A DNA stretch of 64,000 nt, from contig NZ_JAGYWA010000002.1 of assembly GCF_018383905.1 (NCBI RefSeq), positions 704,856 to 768,855 of the forward strand, in the 5' to 3' direction. Made by a program: the position numbers and the translations under genes. The notes under the pieces are model-generated. The model worked only from the letters and a program-made list of their open reading frames with translations, was not told the origin of the DNA and made no database searches. The DNA comes from Flavobacterium branchiicola (GTDB lineage: Bacteria > Bacteroidota > Bacteroidia > Flavobacteriales > Flavobacteriaceae). Below, piece by piece: positions 16,375 to 24,844 of the stretch. Positions within the stretch are counted from its first letter, which is position 1, and each line of letters begins with the position of its first letter.

Positions 16375-18786
16375 TTACGCCAGTACTTTAGTGAAGTTCA
16401 GTTTTAATGTAATACCATTTTTATTTTCTATTGATAAATGTCCTTCAAGAGTATTGCTTAATCCCTGAATCAAGGTCATCCCGAACGAATTGCTATTTTT
16501 AAGTTTTGATATATTGGCGATACCGCTTCCGTTATCAGCAATAATCAGTTCGTAATTGTTTTCTGAAGTTTCAATTAATGAAATATCGATAATGCAGTTT
16601 GTTTTATCCGTAAAAGCATATTTTATAGAATTGGTCACCACTTCGTTCATGATTAGCCCAAGCGCGATGGCTTGCGAAATATCCAATTCAACCGGATCGA
16701 TTTTTAGTTCAAAATGAATTTGTTCTTCAATACTAAAAGATTCTTTCAGGTAGTCGATTAATTCAAGGCAATAATTGGGCATATTAACGGTTGATAAAGC
16801 ATTTTCCCGATATAATTTCTGGTGAATTAAGGACATGGAATAAATACGATTTTGACTATTCTTAATCGTAGAAATAGCCAGATCATCTTTAAGATAAGCA
16901 GATTGTGAATTAAGTAAACTAATTACAGTCTGGAGATTATTTTTTACCCGATGATGAATTTCTTTTAAAAGCCATTCTTTTTCCTCAACTAAACGTTCAA
17001 GCTTGATATTTTTAAGATTAATTTCTTTCTCTTTTAGTTCCAGTCTTCTTGTATTGCGCTGTTTTATTTTTGCTCTGTTGAACAATAACACAATGATAAT
17101 TAACAATAAAAATAAACTGCTGACCGAAATTATGTTTAAAAGTCTTGAGGTATTTAGTTTGTTTTCCTGTTGCTTTGTTTTTTGTTTTAAAGATTTGATG
17201 TTCTGTTCTTTATTGGCCGTTTCAAACTTGAATTTTAAATTTTCAAATTCCCCATTCTTAATGACATTATCCATAGAATCCTGAATTTTGGTATAGGTTT
17301 CAAAATGTTTAATTGCAGAAAGATAATTACCGTTAAGCGAATCTATTTTAAAAAGGGAAAGCTCTAAAAGATGTCTGGTAAAACCCTCTGTATGTTTGTT
17401 TGTAATAGCAAGTATTCTATCTGTTATGGCTCTTGCTTTTTCAGGTTTATTAATTTTAGTGTAGAATAATGCTGCAAGAGAATAACAGCTTGCGATATCT
17501 TTGACACTTTCGGGAGTATTTAGTTTTCTGGCAAAATAGTCCATTTTTTCATAACTGGTTTCCGTTTCTTTTAATCGTCCTAATTGATCATAACAACAAG
17601 CCTTTAACTGATAAAGAATCATATAGTCTAAGTTATTTTTAGGAGGGTATTTTTTTGAGTTTGTTTCCAGATAATGCAAAGCTTCAGAATATTTATTTCT
17701 ATTCATGATCGATCTTACAGCACCAAAAAAACTTTTATACCAGGTTCCTGTATTAAGCTCTCTTTGATTATATGCAATTCCTTTTTGATAGAATTTAAGT
17801 GCATCTTCAAAATATCCGGTTTGATTGTAAACATTTCCTAATCGAATATAAAAGCTGTCTGCGAAAGCGTAATCCTTTGTTTTTTCCATAGAATTTACAC
17901 TTTCTAAACCATAATAAAGTGAATTTTTTAAATTGTTATGAAGTAACTCAATGTACGAAATAGCAGTTTCGGTATATTGTGTGTATAGAAAACCAATTTT
18001 TTTCTGAAGTCTTAGGCTCGTTAAAAGTTCCTCTTTGGCCAATTTCATGTTGCCGGTCCAAAAATGTACCGGAATTATTTTCATCAAAGTTTCGATTTCT
18101 TTTTCCTTATAGCCTAATTTTTTATAAAGATGCATGGCTTGAGACAAAATAACGGCCTTTTCTTTTTTATCATTGGGCATAAAAGTGCCTTGATTCTCTA
18201 TGGCTTCAGCTATAATATGATCTTCTTTTGTTGTTTTGGCCCAGTTTACGAGCTCAGTAAAAATGGTTGCGCTTAACTGTGGTTTTTGTGCCTGATAATA
18301 ATATTTGGCAAGCAGAAGTCGGGTTTGAAAAATCCACTTTGGAGTTTTTAATTTTTCGGATAGCTTTTGAGCTTTAATAATATACCAAAGCGCATTCTTA
18401 ATATCAGCGTCTTTCGTGCCTGGTTTAAAAAGGTAAAAATTACCCAGTTGTAAATTGAGTTTTATTTGATCGACAGTTTTTAATTTTGGTAATAAAAGTA
18501 TGGCTCTCTGAATATTGTTGTTGCTGATTAAATCATTTCCGGGAAAGTAGGCCCCATCATTGTAACCTTCATCATTAACTAAAGTATAAGGAAGTTTTTG
18601 TGCTTTTGCCGCCAAAGTCATGGCACTGTCTATATCTATTGATCCCTGATTAACGCTGTGAAGATAAATACCAACATTGTAAAGTAGTAATCTGTTTTTT
18701 TGCAGCTTTAGTTTATCTGCTTGGTTTTGACTGAATAAGGGAAGAGTAAAAAAGTAAAGTAGAACTAATAATAGTACTTTTTTCAT
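16375..18786 (-). CDS. TPR-containing membrane sensor histidine kinase (HisKA_2 type), orphan
   Basis: This 803-residue protein has a signal peptide (to ~residue 20), a long periplasmic TPR-type helical region (~30-520), one transmembrane segment (I-S-V-S-S-L-F-L-L-L-I-I-I-V-L-L, ~550-570), a short coiled coil and a cytoplasmic kinase core. The phosphoacceptor block E-I-H-H-R-V-K-N-N-L-Q has H611/H612, with the N-box N-E-V-V-T-N-S-I-K-Y-A-F and the G-box A-D-N-G-S-G-I. No response regulator is adjacent. It is paralogous to the kinase at 26223-28493, which does have a partner, so cross-signalling is possible. Confidence 0.9.
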   Translation of the reverse strand: MKKVLLLVLLYFFTLPLFSQNQADKLKLQKNRLLLYNVGIYLHSVNQGSIDIDSAMTLAAKAQKLPYTLVNDEGYNDGAYFPGNDLISNNNIQRAILLLPKLKTVDQIKLNLQLGNFYLFKPGTKDADIKNALWYIIKAQKLSEKLKTPKWIFQTRLLLAKYYYQAQKPQLSATIFTELVNWAKTTKEDHIIAEAIENQGTFMPNDKKEKAVILSQAMHLYKKLGYKEKEIETLMKIIPVHFWTGNMKLAKEELLTSLRLQKKIGFLYTQYTETAISYIELLHNNLKNSLYYGLESVNSMEKTKDYAFADSFYIRLGNVYNQTGYFEDALKFYQKGIAYNQRELNTGTWYKSFFGAVRSIMNRNKYSEALHYLETNSKKYPPKNNLDYMILYQLKACCYDQLGRLKETETSYEKMDYFARKLNTPESVKDIASCYSLAALFYTKINKPEKARAITDRILAITNKHTEGFTRHLLELSLFKIDSLNGNYLSAIKHFETYTKIQDSMDNVIKNGEFENLKFKFETANKEQNIKSLKQKTKQQENKLNTSRLLNIISVSSLFLLLIIIVLLFNRAKIKQRNTRRLELKEKEINLKNIKLERLVEEKEWLLKEIHHRVKNNLQTVISLLNSQSAYLKDDLAISTIKNSQNRIYSMSLIHQKLYRENALSTVNMPNYCLELIDYLKESFSIEEQIHFELKIDPVELDISQAIALGLIMNEVVTNSIKYAFTDKTNCIIDISLIETSENNYELIIADNGSGIANISKLKNSNSFGMTLIQGLSNTLEGHLSIENKNGITLKLNFTKVLA

Positions 18787-18907
18787 GTTTAGGGTTTGTT
18801 TGGCGTAGTAAAGCTAATAGATTATAAGTGTTTATAAAACACTTTATACCTTAAAAATTTAACTTTTAATGTGAATTACGTGGTAAAATGAATATTGGGC
18901 TAAAGCT

Positions 18908-18944
18908 AAAAAAAAGCTGTCCGCAATTGGGACAGCTTTTTAAA
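18908..18944 (-). terminator. Terminator downstream of the dioxygenase gene
   Basis: A 12-bp stem (AAAAAGCTGTCC / GGACAGCTTTTT) with a 7-base loop is followed by a T run on the minus strand. It is about 250 bp past the leftward dioxygenase gene, after repeat copy B, and ahead of the histidine kinase gene. Confidence 0.8.
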
Positions 18945-18986
18945 GTAGTGTTGTGTTTGGGATAACCCCGGTTTAGTAATTCAATT

Positions 18987-19187
18987 AACCCGTTGGGTGT
19001 AATTAAGATATTATAAATTTTGACGCGGATTAGGCAGATTCGTTATCACGAAAACGCGGACAAAAACGGATTTTTTTAAATCTTTACCCAAAATCTGTTT
19101 TTGTCCGCGTTTTTACGAAGTAAATCCGTTTTATCCGCGTACTATTTTATTCAAAGGAGCATTTTTAATATAATTACACCCAACGGG
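18987..19187. repeat. ~201-bp long-hairpin intergenic repeat, copy B
   Basis: Terminal inverted arms AACCCGTTGGGTGTAATTA and TAATTACACCCAACGGG enclose a second pair of arms of the GACGCGGATTAGGCAGATTC type. The element sits directly against the stop of the dioxygenase gene. It is the most symmetric copy of the family seen here and is nearly the same as copy A. Confidence 0.88.
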
Positions 19188-19192
19188 GTCAA

Positions 19193-20131
19193 TTAATTAA
19201 TTTTAACCAAATGTGCTTCAATAGCTGCTCTCTGAGATTCGTATTGAGCAGGAAGTTTTAAGTTTTGACCTAATTCTTCTAAGCTTTCGTCTACTGTAAA
19301 TCCTGGATTATCGGTAGCGATTTCAAATAAAACTCCACCTGGTTCTCTGAAATACAAAGAGTGGAAATACTGTCTGTCAATTTGTGGTGTAATAGACAAT
19401 CCGTACGCTTCGATTTTTTCACGGAAGTGCATTAAGATTTCGTCATTTTTTACACGGAAAGCCACGTGGTGAACTGTTCCGTTGGCATTTAAACCACGTT
19501 TTTCATCAGTCAATTCAACTAAGTCAACAATCGCAGCATTTTCTACAGCATCTGTTGCATAACGGTAACGGTTTACATCCTGATCGATTAATTTATAACC
19601 AAATATTTCAGTTAAAACCGCAGCGGTTGGTTTAATATCGTTTAAAGTCAACGTAATGTTATGAAAACCTTTTGTAGCCACATCCGCTTTTACTTCGTCG
19701 GTTTCCCAGGCTTTTCTGTTATCTTCTGTTTTAGATTCGATTAACTCTAATTTTAGTCCGTCCGGATCTAAGAAAGTCAAATATTTTTCGCCGAATTTTT
19801 CAGCAGGTTTGTTATAGATAACATTATATTGCTCAAAACGTTTTTGCCAGAAATCAAGACTTCCTTTTGGAACAGAATAGCCAATTTCAGTTGCCATTCC
19901 TGAACCTTTTCTTCCTTGTTGAATTCCTTCTCCCCAAGGGAAAAAAGTTAGAATAGTTCCTGCGCTTCCTACTTCGTCACCAAAGTAAAAATGGTACGTT
20001 CCGGGATCATCAAAATTCACGGTTTTTTTAATGAATCGTAATCCTAATATGTTAGAGTAAAAGTTAAAGTTGCGTTTAGCATCACCTGCAATTGCAGTAA
20101 TGTGGTGTAAGCCTAAAATTTTATTTTCCAT
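19193..20131 (-). CDS. Ring-cleaving dioxygenase, VOC (glyoxalase) superfamily, MhqO-like
   Basis: This 312-residue protein has two VOC modules. The first opens G-L-H-H-I-T-A-I and contains F-Y-F-G-D-E; the second carries V-H-H-V-A-F-R-V and closes with G-G-V-L-F-E-I-A-T-D. The His/His/Glu metal ligands of extradiol-type enzymes are recognisable. Homologues such as Bacillus MhqO are induced by hydroquinones and thought to open the ring. An MhqD-like esterase lies ~3 kb away. The upstream region has a -7 box and a dyad shared with a distant hydrolase gene. Stress detoxification of quinones is the favoured role. Confidence 0.87.
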   Translation of the reverse strand: MENKILGLHHITAIAGDAKRNFNFYSNILGLRFIKKTVNFDDPGTYHFYFGDEVGSAGTILTFFPWGEGIQQGRKGSGMATEIGYSVPKGSLDFWQKRFEQYNVIYNKPAEKFGEKYLTFLDPDGLKLELIESKTEDNRKAWETDEVKADVATKGFHNITLTLNDIKPTAAVLTEIFGYKLIDQDVNRYRYATDAVENAAIVDLVELTDEKRGLNANGTVHHVAFRVKNDEILMHFREKIEAYGLSITPQIDRQYFHSLYFREPGGVLFEIATDNPGFTVDESLEELGQNLKLPAQYESQRAAIEAHLVKIN

Positions 20132-20170
20132 GGTATTTTTTATTTAAATTGTTGTTTGATTTTTCTTTTA

Positions 20171-20178
20171 CAAATTTA
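20171..20178 (-). promoter_or_regulatory. -7 box of the dioxygenase promoter
   Basis: The minus strand reads TAAATTTG (TAnnTTTG), 39 bp upstream of the start codon. The same octamer stands at 36672-36679 in the chloroperoxidase-like promoter. A -33 TTG is missing; a dyad occupies that zone in both. Confidence 0.55.
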
Positions 20179-20201
20179 CGTCCGTTGTGGCTGTTTATCG
20201 A

Positions 20202-20215
20202 TTAACCTAGATTAA
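20202..20215 (-). promoter_or_regulatory. Dyad TTAACCTAGATTAA, putative activator site (copy 1)
   Basis: This is an imperfect palindrome centred on CTAG, 23 bp upstream of the dioxygenase -7 box. The identical 14-mer, extended to TTAACCTAGATTAAGAA, recurs at 36704 with 24-bp spacing to an identical -7 octamer. Position in place of a -33 element suggests an activator. The GAF-type sigma-54 regulator encoded divergently is one candidate, but no GG-N10-GC promoter is visible. Confidence 0.55.
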
Positions 20216-20327
20216 GAAATAAAAACCTGTTTGTTTTCCTCGTGCCATTATAAAACCAAATAATATTCCATTTAAATTAAGGGCTTATTTATCAGGGTTT
20301 TTAAATGGAAATATTATTTCTAATTAC

Positions 20328-20339
20328 ACGATATATCGT
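20328..20339. promoter_or_regulatory. Palindrome ACGATATATCGT, putative operator (copy 1)
   Basis: This perfect 12-bp palindrome is followed by AATTTTATGAA, 110 bp upstream of the sigma-54 regulator gene. Related sites are at 35327-35342 (16-bp palindrome) and 36902-36913 (one mismatch). It is inferred to bind a dimeric regulator. The 318-bp intergenic region 20132-20449 holds this site, the dyad and the -7 box. Confidence 0.45.
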
Positions 20340-20449
20340 AATTTTATGAATTGAGTATTGCATATTTAGAAAATCAATAGTAATTTAATTAAGGCTATTT
20401 CTTAAATTTACAGGGTTACCACATTTAAATACCACACCAATTACCGTTT

Positions 20450-22024
20450 ATGGAAAAACCAACAGATAAAACTGCAATCATGATGAAACGATTGCAGGAA
20501 AGAGAACAAGAACAAATGTTGGTTTTATCGATCTCTACAGCGCTTTCTCAGGTTTTAAATAACGAAGAATTTAATGCGGTTGTAAATGGTGTATTAAAAG
20601 ATAATTTCCTGTTTGATGATTTTATTTTAGCGTCTTCTAATGAAGAGGAAACGGAATATCAAATTTTCTTTCCATTTTCGAATAAAAATACGGACTTAAA
20701 AAACTATGTTTTAAATGATGGTTTTTTTAATCGTTGTATGGATTCTGCGGATGCCGTTATTTTTGATTTGGCTGATGATATAAAGAATCCGGATTATATT
20801 CAGAACATTCAAAAAAGAGGTTTCAAAAACGGAATCGGAATTTGTCTTCCGTATTTAAAAGGAAACCGAAATGTGCTTTTTCTTTTCTTTAAAAATGCCA
20901 AGACTTTTAGCAGAGAATCCAATCGGGTTTTAAAGGGAATTGCAATGCAGCTTTCTATAACCATTAGAAATATTAAAATGACTCAGGAATATGAAAATAA
21001 TCTTGCTGAATTGAAATGGCTAAAAAGTAGAGGTTTACAAAGTGAAGAAGAATCAGTTTCTGTAAATAATAATGGTTTTCATGGAATTATAGGAAAAAGC
21101 GATGCGATGCAAGATGTTTTTGAATTGATTTCGAAAGTGGCAGCTTCTCAGTCTACTGTTTTGATTTTTGGAGAAACAGGAACAGGAAAAGAACTGGTAG
21201 CGAGTGCCATTCACGATTTGTCGTTGGTAGCTAAGAATAAAATGATTAAGGTTAATTGTGCTTCGATTCCCGAGAATTTGATCGAAAGTGAATTATTCGG
21301 ACATGAAAAAGGTGCTTTTACAGGAGCAACAGAACAAAGAATCGGAAAATTTGAACAAGCTGAAAATGGCACTTTGTTTTTGGATGAAATAGGAGAACTT
21401 CCGCTGGAATTGCAAGGAAAATTGCTGCGCGTTTTACAGGAAAAAGAAATAGAAAGAGTTGGCGGAAATAAAAGTATTAAAGTAAATGCAAGAGTAATTG
21501 CAGCCACAAATAAATCACTTGAAAAAGAAGTTGCCAAAGAACGTTTTAGAAGTGATTTATATTATCGCTTAAATGTTTATCCAATTCCGTTACCAGCGTT
21601 GCGGGACCGTAAAGGTGATATTGAAATTCTGGGACATTTTTTCTTAGAAAAACACTCGGAAAGAATAGGGAAGAAGATAAAAGGTTTTTCTAAAAAAGTA
21701 CTTAATAGTATGATGGCAAATTCATGGCCGGGAAATGTGCGTGAATTAGAAAATATGATCGAAAGAAGTATTTTGTTTGCCAAAGACGACACGATCAAAG
21801 AAATGACTTTTCCTGAAATTTTTATCGCAGAATCTACTGATTCCGAAACAGAATTTTATACCAAAACGTTGCAAGAAGTAGAGAAGGAGCATATTCTGAA
21901 AGTTGTAAAAAAATGCGAGGGAAGAATTTCCGGACCACAAGGTGCGGCTGTTTTATTAGGTGTGCCGCCGACAACTTTAGCTTCTAGAATGCAGAAACTG
22001 GGCATTAAAAAGAACTTTCTTTAG
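20450..22024 (+). CDS. Sigma-54-dependent transcriptional activator with N-terminal GAF-like sensor
   Basis: This 524-residue regulator has an N-terminal GAF-like sensory region (~20-180), an AAA+ domain with Walker A G-E-T-G-T-G-K-E (241-248), the sigma-54-contacting loop G-A-F-T-G-A (288-293) and Walker B L-F-L-D-E-I-G, and a C-terminal Fis-type helix-turn-helix ([11 protein letters not shown] ... L-A-S-R-M-Q-K). It lacks a receiver domain, so it senses a ligand directly rather than a kinase. It is divergent from the dioxygenase gene, which it probably controls. It ends 6 bp before the convergent channel gene. Confidence 0.93.
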   Translation: MEKPTDKTAIMMKRLQEREQEQMLVLSISTALSQVLNNEEFNAVVNGVLKDNFLFDDFILASSNEEETEYQIFFPFSNKNTDLKNYVLNDGFFNRCMDSADAVIFDLADDIKNPDYIQNIQKRGFKNGIGICLPYLKGNRNVLFLFFKNAKTFSRESNRVLKGIAMQLSITIRNIKMTQEYENNLAELKWLKSRGLQSEEESVSVNNNGFHGIIGKSDAMQDVFELISKVAASQSTVLIFGETGTGKELVASAIHDLSLVAKNKMIKVNCASIPENLIESELFGHEKGAFTGATEQRIGKFEQAENGTLFLDEIGELPLELQGKLLRVLQEKEIERVGGNKSIKVNARVIAATNKSLEKEVAKERFRSDLYYRLNVYPIPLPALRDRKGDIEILGHFFLEKHSERIGKKIKGFSKKVLNSMMANSWPGNVRELENMIERSILFAKDDTIKEMTFPEIFIAESTDSETEFYTKTLQEVEKEHILKVVKKCEGRISGPQGAAVLLGVPPTTLASRMQKLGIKKNFL

Positions 22025-22030
22025 ATTGAT

Positions 22031-22648
22031 TTATTCCTGATTCATGTTTATTTTTCCTGAGGAAACTGCCCAATAAATTAATAAAAGCATATTGATTATT
22101 AAAGCAATTGTTGGATATTGAAATGAAATTCCGAATGCAATTAAATAAGTAGGTAATCCGTATAAATAGTTATTTCTGATTTTCCTGATTGCCAAATCTG
22201 TAATTTCCGGGCGCAAAAGATTTTTGTTTTTGCTTGCTACAAGCCAAAGTAAATTATACGAAATATTTATGAGTACAAATATTCCGGTATAAATTGCAAC
22301 TGCAATATTTGAGGCTTCACTTTCAAAAAAACGAGCCAACAAAGTTGTTGGATAAGAAACCGCCGTAACCAGAAAAAGAATCAGTCCGTTAGCAAACATG
22401 ATGGCAGTATTTCGGCTGTAAATCTGTTTGAAAATCTTATGATGATTGACCCACATGATAAAAATGCTGAAAAAAGAAAGCGTAAAAGCCAAGTAAGCTG
22501 TCCATTCGCTTTTTAAAAATGCTAATAATTCTGTCCCGTTTTTTACAACAGTAACATCGGGCGCATGAAGTTCTAAAACCAAAAGCGTAATTGCTATGGC
22601 AAATACAGCATCGCTGAATCCTTCAATTCTTATAGTTTCTTTTTCCAT
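22031..22648 (-). CDS. TMEM175/DUF1211-family membrane channel protein
   Basis: This 205-residue protein begins with the family signature I-E-G-F-S-D-A-V-F-A-I-A-I-T-L-L, the R/E-x-F-S-D pattern of TMEM175-type K+ channels. It has about six hydrophobic segments, the length of a single-repeat bacterial member that would assemble as an oligomer. The ATG at 22648 is chosen because an earlier in-frame start at 22702 would translate intergenic repeat sequence. Potassium conduction is inferred from the family. Confidence 0.85.
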   Translation of the reverse strand: MEKETIRIEGFSDAVFAIAITLLVLELHAPDVTVVKNGTELLAFLKSEWTAYLAFTLSFFSIFIMWVNHHKIFKQIYSRNTAIMFANGLILFLVTAVSYPTTLLARFFESEASNIAVAIYTGIFVLINISYNLLWLVASKNKNLLRPEITDLAIRKIRNNYLYGLPTYLIAFGISFQYPTIALIINMLLLIYWAVSSGKINMNQE

Positions 22649-22671
22649 TTTATAATTTAAAAGCTGTTTAT

Positions 22672-22728
22672 TAGGACACGGATTAAACGGATTCGTTATC
22701 ACGAAGACGCGGATTTATACGGATTTTA
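22672..22728. repeat. Partial copy C of the CGCGGAT repeat family
   Basis: It contains CGGATTCGTTATCACGAAGA followed by CGCGGATTTATACGGATTTT, matching the left arm of copies A and B. The complementary right arm is absent here, although copy D starts 84 bp further on. It lies just upstream of the channel gene. Confidence 0.7.
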
Positions 22729-22750
22729 TATTAATAATATTTGCATTGTC

Positions 22751-22783
22751 AACTTTGTCAAAGTTTTAAACTTTGACAAAGTT
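22751..22783. repeat. 33-bp perfect palindrome (copy 1)
   Basis: Arms of 16 bp (AACTTTGTCAAAGTTT and its complement) surround a single central base. The same 33-mer core occurs at 29837-29869, and the CTCACA/TGTGAG flank shows the two copies lie in opposite orientation. Confidence 0.85.
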
Positions 22784-22811
22784 CTCACAGTAGTAAATTA
22801 AAAGCGCTCTA

Positions 22812-22912
22812 TTGGGACACGGATGAAACGGATTAATACGGATTTCATTAAATAAAAATCCGTGAAAATCCGCGTTTTTGCGATAGCAAATCTGTCAAAT
22901 CCGCGTTCCATT
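22812..22912. repeat. ~100-bp CGCGGAT-family hairpin repeat, copy D
   Basis: A left arm (GACACGGATGAAACGGATTA) and right arm (ATCCGCG ... AAATCTGTCAAATCCGCGT) form a short version of the copies at 16043 and 18987. It lies between the cupin gene stop at 22921 and the channel gene start. Confidence 0.75.
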
Positions 22913-22920
22913 TAGACAAA

Positions 22921-23271
22921 CTAGATTTTTATAAATATTGATTTTCGAAGTTGAGGTTCAATATTTTTTGTTTTGTGTCCTTTTCCTGTGGTATCTTCAA
23001 CCAAAAGAATCGAACCGGTATTAAATGTTCTTTTTTCTCCCAATGAAGTTTCGATTTCTACGCCGCCTTCGAGTAAAACAATATACTGACGGTCCGGTGC
23101 ATTATGAAAATCATAATCATAAGAAGGGCTGACTTCTCTAAAAACAACAGATTTGACAGGTTCATCATCAGATAAAAATCCGATGTTGCCATTGTTTTTC
23201 AACGGAACTTGAAAGTCTTCAAAATGACTTTCTCCATTAATATCGCTGTAAACTCGCGTTATGGTAATCAT
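22921..23271 (-). CDS. Small cupin-fold protein
   Basis: This 116-residue single-domain protein has the cupin strand pattern: F-H-N-A-P-D-R-Q-Y-I-V-L-L-E-G-G-V-E-I-E followed by T-G-S-I-L-L-V-E-D-T-T-G-K-G-H. Metal-ligand candidates are the histidines in F-H-N and G-K-G-H. Its start overlaps the stop of the upstream carboxylesterase gene by one base, so the two are translationally coupled. The reaction is unknown; a small-molecule-binding or detoxification accessory is inferred from the neighbours. Confidence 0.78.
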   Translation of the reverse strand: MITITRVYSDINGESHFEDFQVPLKNNGNIGFLSDDEPVKSVVFREVSPSYDYDFHNAPDRQYIVLLEGGVEIETSLGEKRTFNTGSILLVEDTTGKGHKTKNIEPQLRKSIFIKI

Positions 23272-23891
23272 TATCTTTTATTGAAAATCAATGCATTTGC
23301 ACAATTGATCTCGTCCTGACTGATGGTATGTCCCATATTAGGATAGATTTTTTTAGTTACATCTGCGCCCATTTTTTCCATAAGAGCTTCAGTATCATTT
23401 ACTCTTTCTACAGGAACGTGGAAATCAGGATCACTTGTTCCGATAAAAACCGGAGTATTTTCAAAGTTTCCTGAATAATGGTTTTCATACACCTGATCGC
23501 CAATTAATCCACCGGTAAACGCTACAATTCCGCCATATCTTGCTGCATTTCGAGTGGTAAACTCCAAAGCAAGACATGCGCCCTGAGAGAATCCTAAGAA
23601 ATAAATATTCTCTTTTTCGATTCCGTTTTGCTGAATCGCCACCACAACCTGATGAATTGCATCTAATGATTTTGAAAACGAAGGTTCGTTTTGATCAAGA
23701 GGAGCTAAAAACGAATACGGATACCAGGTTCTGTTTTCTGCCTCAGGTGCAACCAATGCAAAATCATCCACTCTAAGATGTTTGGCAATGGAGAGAATAT
23801 CATGCGCACCCGCACCACGACCATGAAGCATGATTAAGGCTTTTTTGGCTTCGTTTAAAGGTAGGCCGTCTGTTAAAATTTCTGTATTCAT
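23271..23891 (-). CDS. Alpha/beta hydrolase, phospholipase/carboxylesterase family (MhqD-like)
   Basis: This 206-residue hydrolase has M-L-H-G-R-G (oxyanion region), nucleophile G-F-S-Q-G with S102, acid near D156 in G-T-S-D-P-D-F-H, and H188 in N-M-G-H-T. Bacillus MhqD, a member of this family, is co-induced with the ring-cleaving dioxygenase MhqO under quinone stress; an MhqO-like gene lies 3.1 kb to the left here. It heads a two-gene unit with the cupin gene. It could instead be a general short-chain esterase. Confidence 0.85.
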   Translation of the reverse strand: MNTEILTDGLPLNEAKKALIMLHGRGAGAHDILSIAKHLRVDDFALVAPEAENRTWYPYSFLAPLDQNEPSFSKSLDAIHQVVVAIQQNGIEKENIYFLGFSQGACLALEFTTRNAARYGGIVAFTGGLIGDQVYENHYSGNFENTPVFIGTSDPDFHVPVERVNDTEALMEKMGADVTKKIYPNMGHTISQDEINCANALIFNKR

Positions 23892-24018
23892 AAATTTAGG
23901 AAGTTATGAGTTAAGTGTTCAGTTTTTTAGTGTTCAGTTTTTCTGCAGATTTAATTTTTTTAAATCTATTTTATCATTAATTCGATTACGTAAAGCGTAA
24001 AGAAAGTTACACAATCTT

Positions 24019-24407
24019 GTCATCTCGACGGAGGAGAGATCACACTAGCTGATCGCCACAGATTGGCGATATGCTGTGTGGAGTTTCGTGTGTGATCTCT
24101 CCTTCGTCGAGATGACAAAACTTGGCGATTAGCTAAAGTTACACAATTTTGTCATTTCGAACGGAGGAGACTAGAGCGGTAGCGACAGACGAAGTAAATC
24201 GCACTAGCTGATCGCCAAAGATTGGCGATATGCTGTGTGGAGTTTCGTGTGTGATCTCTCCTTCGTCGAGATGACAAACCTCTGCGATTAGCTAAAGTTA
24301 CACAATCTCGTCATTTCGACGAAGGAGAAATCTTCGTAAGTAGCTCGCCAAAGATTGGACTCTCGTTGCGGAGTTACTTGTGGAGATATCTCGTTCCTCG
24401 AGATGAC
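24019..24407. repeat. Cluster of three ~100-125-bp imperfect palindromic repeats
   Basis: Units at 24019-24116, 24151-24275 and 24310-24407 each start with GTCATYTCGAMGRAGGAGA-like sequence and end with its complement (CCTTCGTCGAGATGAC). The core is conserved (AGCTGATCGCCA, GATTGGCGATATGCTGTG). Spacers of ~34 bp share GCGATTAGCTAAAGTTACAC. They fill most of the 530-bp gap 23892-24421, where no gene is visible. Confidence 0.9.
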
Positions 24408-24421
24408 AAATTGGAGTGTTT

Positions 24422-24712
24422 TTACTTCTTCCAAATATCTTCGTATTCATCCGGATGTCTTTTGAATTGTGCATGAACGTAAGGACAAAGCGGTAAAACC
24501 TTTAAATCGTTGGCACGAACATAAGCGACCATTTCTTCTAATAATTTCTTTGCATATCCTTTTCCTTCACCTTCCGGTTCAACTCCGGTGTGGTAAACCG
24601 TTAATAATCCGGGTTTAATGCTTACGGTCATTTCGCCTATTTTTTTATCATCAACATAAAGATTAAAGGCGCCGTGTTTTTTTTCGTCTAATTCTAGTTT
24701 TATTGTTTCCAT
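24422..24712 (-). CDS. Small GNAT-like N-acetyltransferase (YjdJ/NATD1 type)
   Basis: This 96-residue protein belongs to the minimal GNAT group: G-E-M-T-V on an early strand, H-T-G-V-E-P-E-G-E-G-K-G-Y-A-K-K-L-L-E as the acetyl-CoA-binding loop and helix, and L-C-P-Y-V at the end of the domain. The acceptor is unknown. It is separated from the neighbours by repeats on both sides, so is probably transcribed alone. Confidence 0.85.
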   Translation of the reverse strand: METIKLELDEKKHGAFNLYVDDKKIGEMTVSIKPGLLTVYHTGVEPEGEGKGYAKKLLEEMVAYVRANDLKVLPLCPYVHAQFKRHPDEYEDIWKK

Positions 24713-24734
24713 ATTTTAGCTGTTCTATCGTGAA

Positions 24735-24834
24735 GTTTAACCGCAAAGAGCGCTATGTTTTCTCAAGGTTCGCAAAGTTTTATCAATGCATTGCGAACTT
24801 TGCGTTATTTCTTTGTGACCTTTGCGGTTAAATA
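24735..24834. repeat. ~100-bp CGCAAAG palindromic intergenic repeat
   Basis: The outer arms GTTTAACCGCAAAG and CTTTGCGGTTAAA are complementary, with inner arms GGTTCGCAAAG and TTGCGAACTTTGCG, so the whole space between the response regulator stop and the acetyltransferase start forms a stem-loop. Confidence 0.78.
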
Positions 24835-24844
24835 CACAAAGTGA

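Noticed and set aside
20132..20449. Sigma-54 (-24/-12) promoter upstream of the dioxygenase
   Set aside because: No GG-N10-GC pair was found near the dyad in either shared promoter; a TAnnTTTG box is present instead.
22649..22702. N-terminal extension of the TMEM175-like protein
   Set aside because: The 18 extra codons are read from a CGCGGAT-family intergenic repeat and precede the conserved start of the family; ATG 22648 fits better.
24019..24407. Possible CRISPR array
   Set aside because: Units are ~100-125 bp imperfect palindromes with conserved spacers; there are no short direct repeats with unique spacers and no cas genes.
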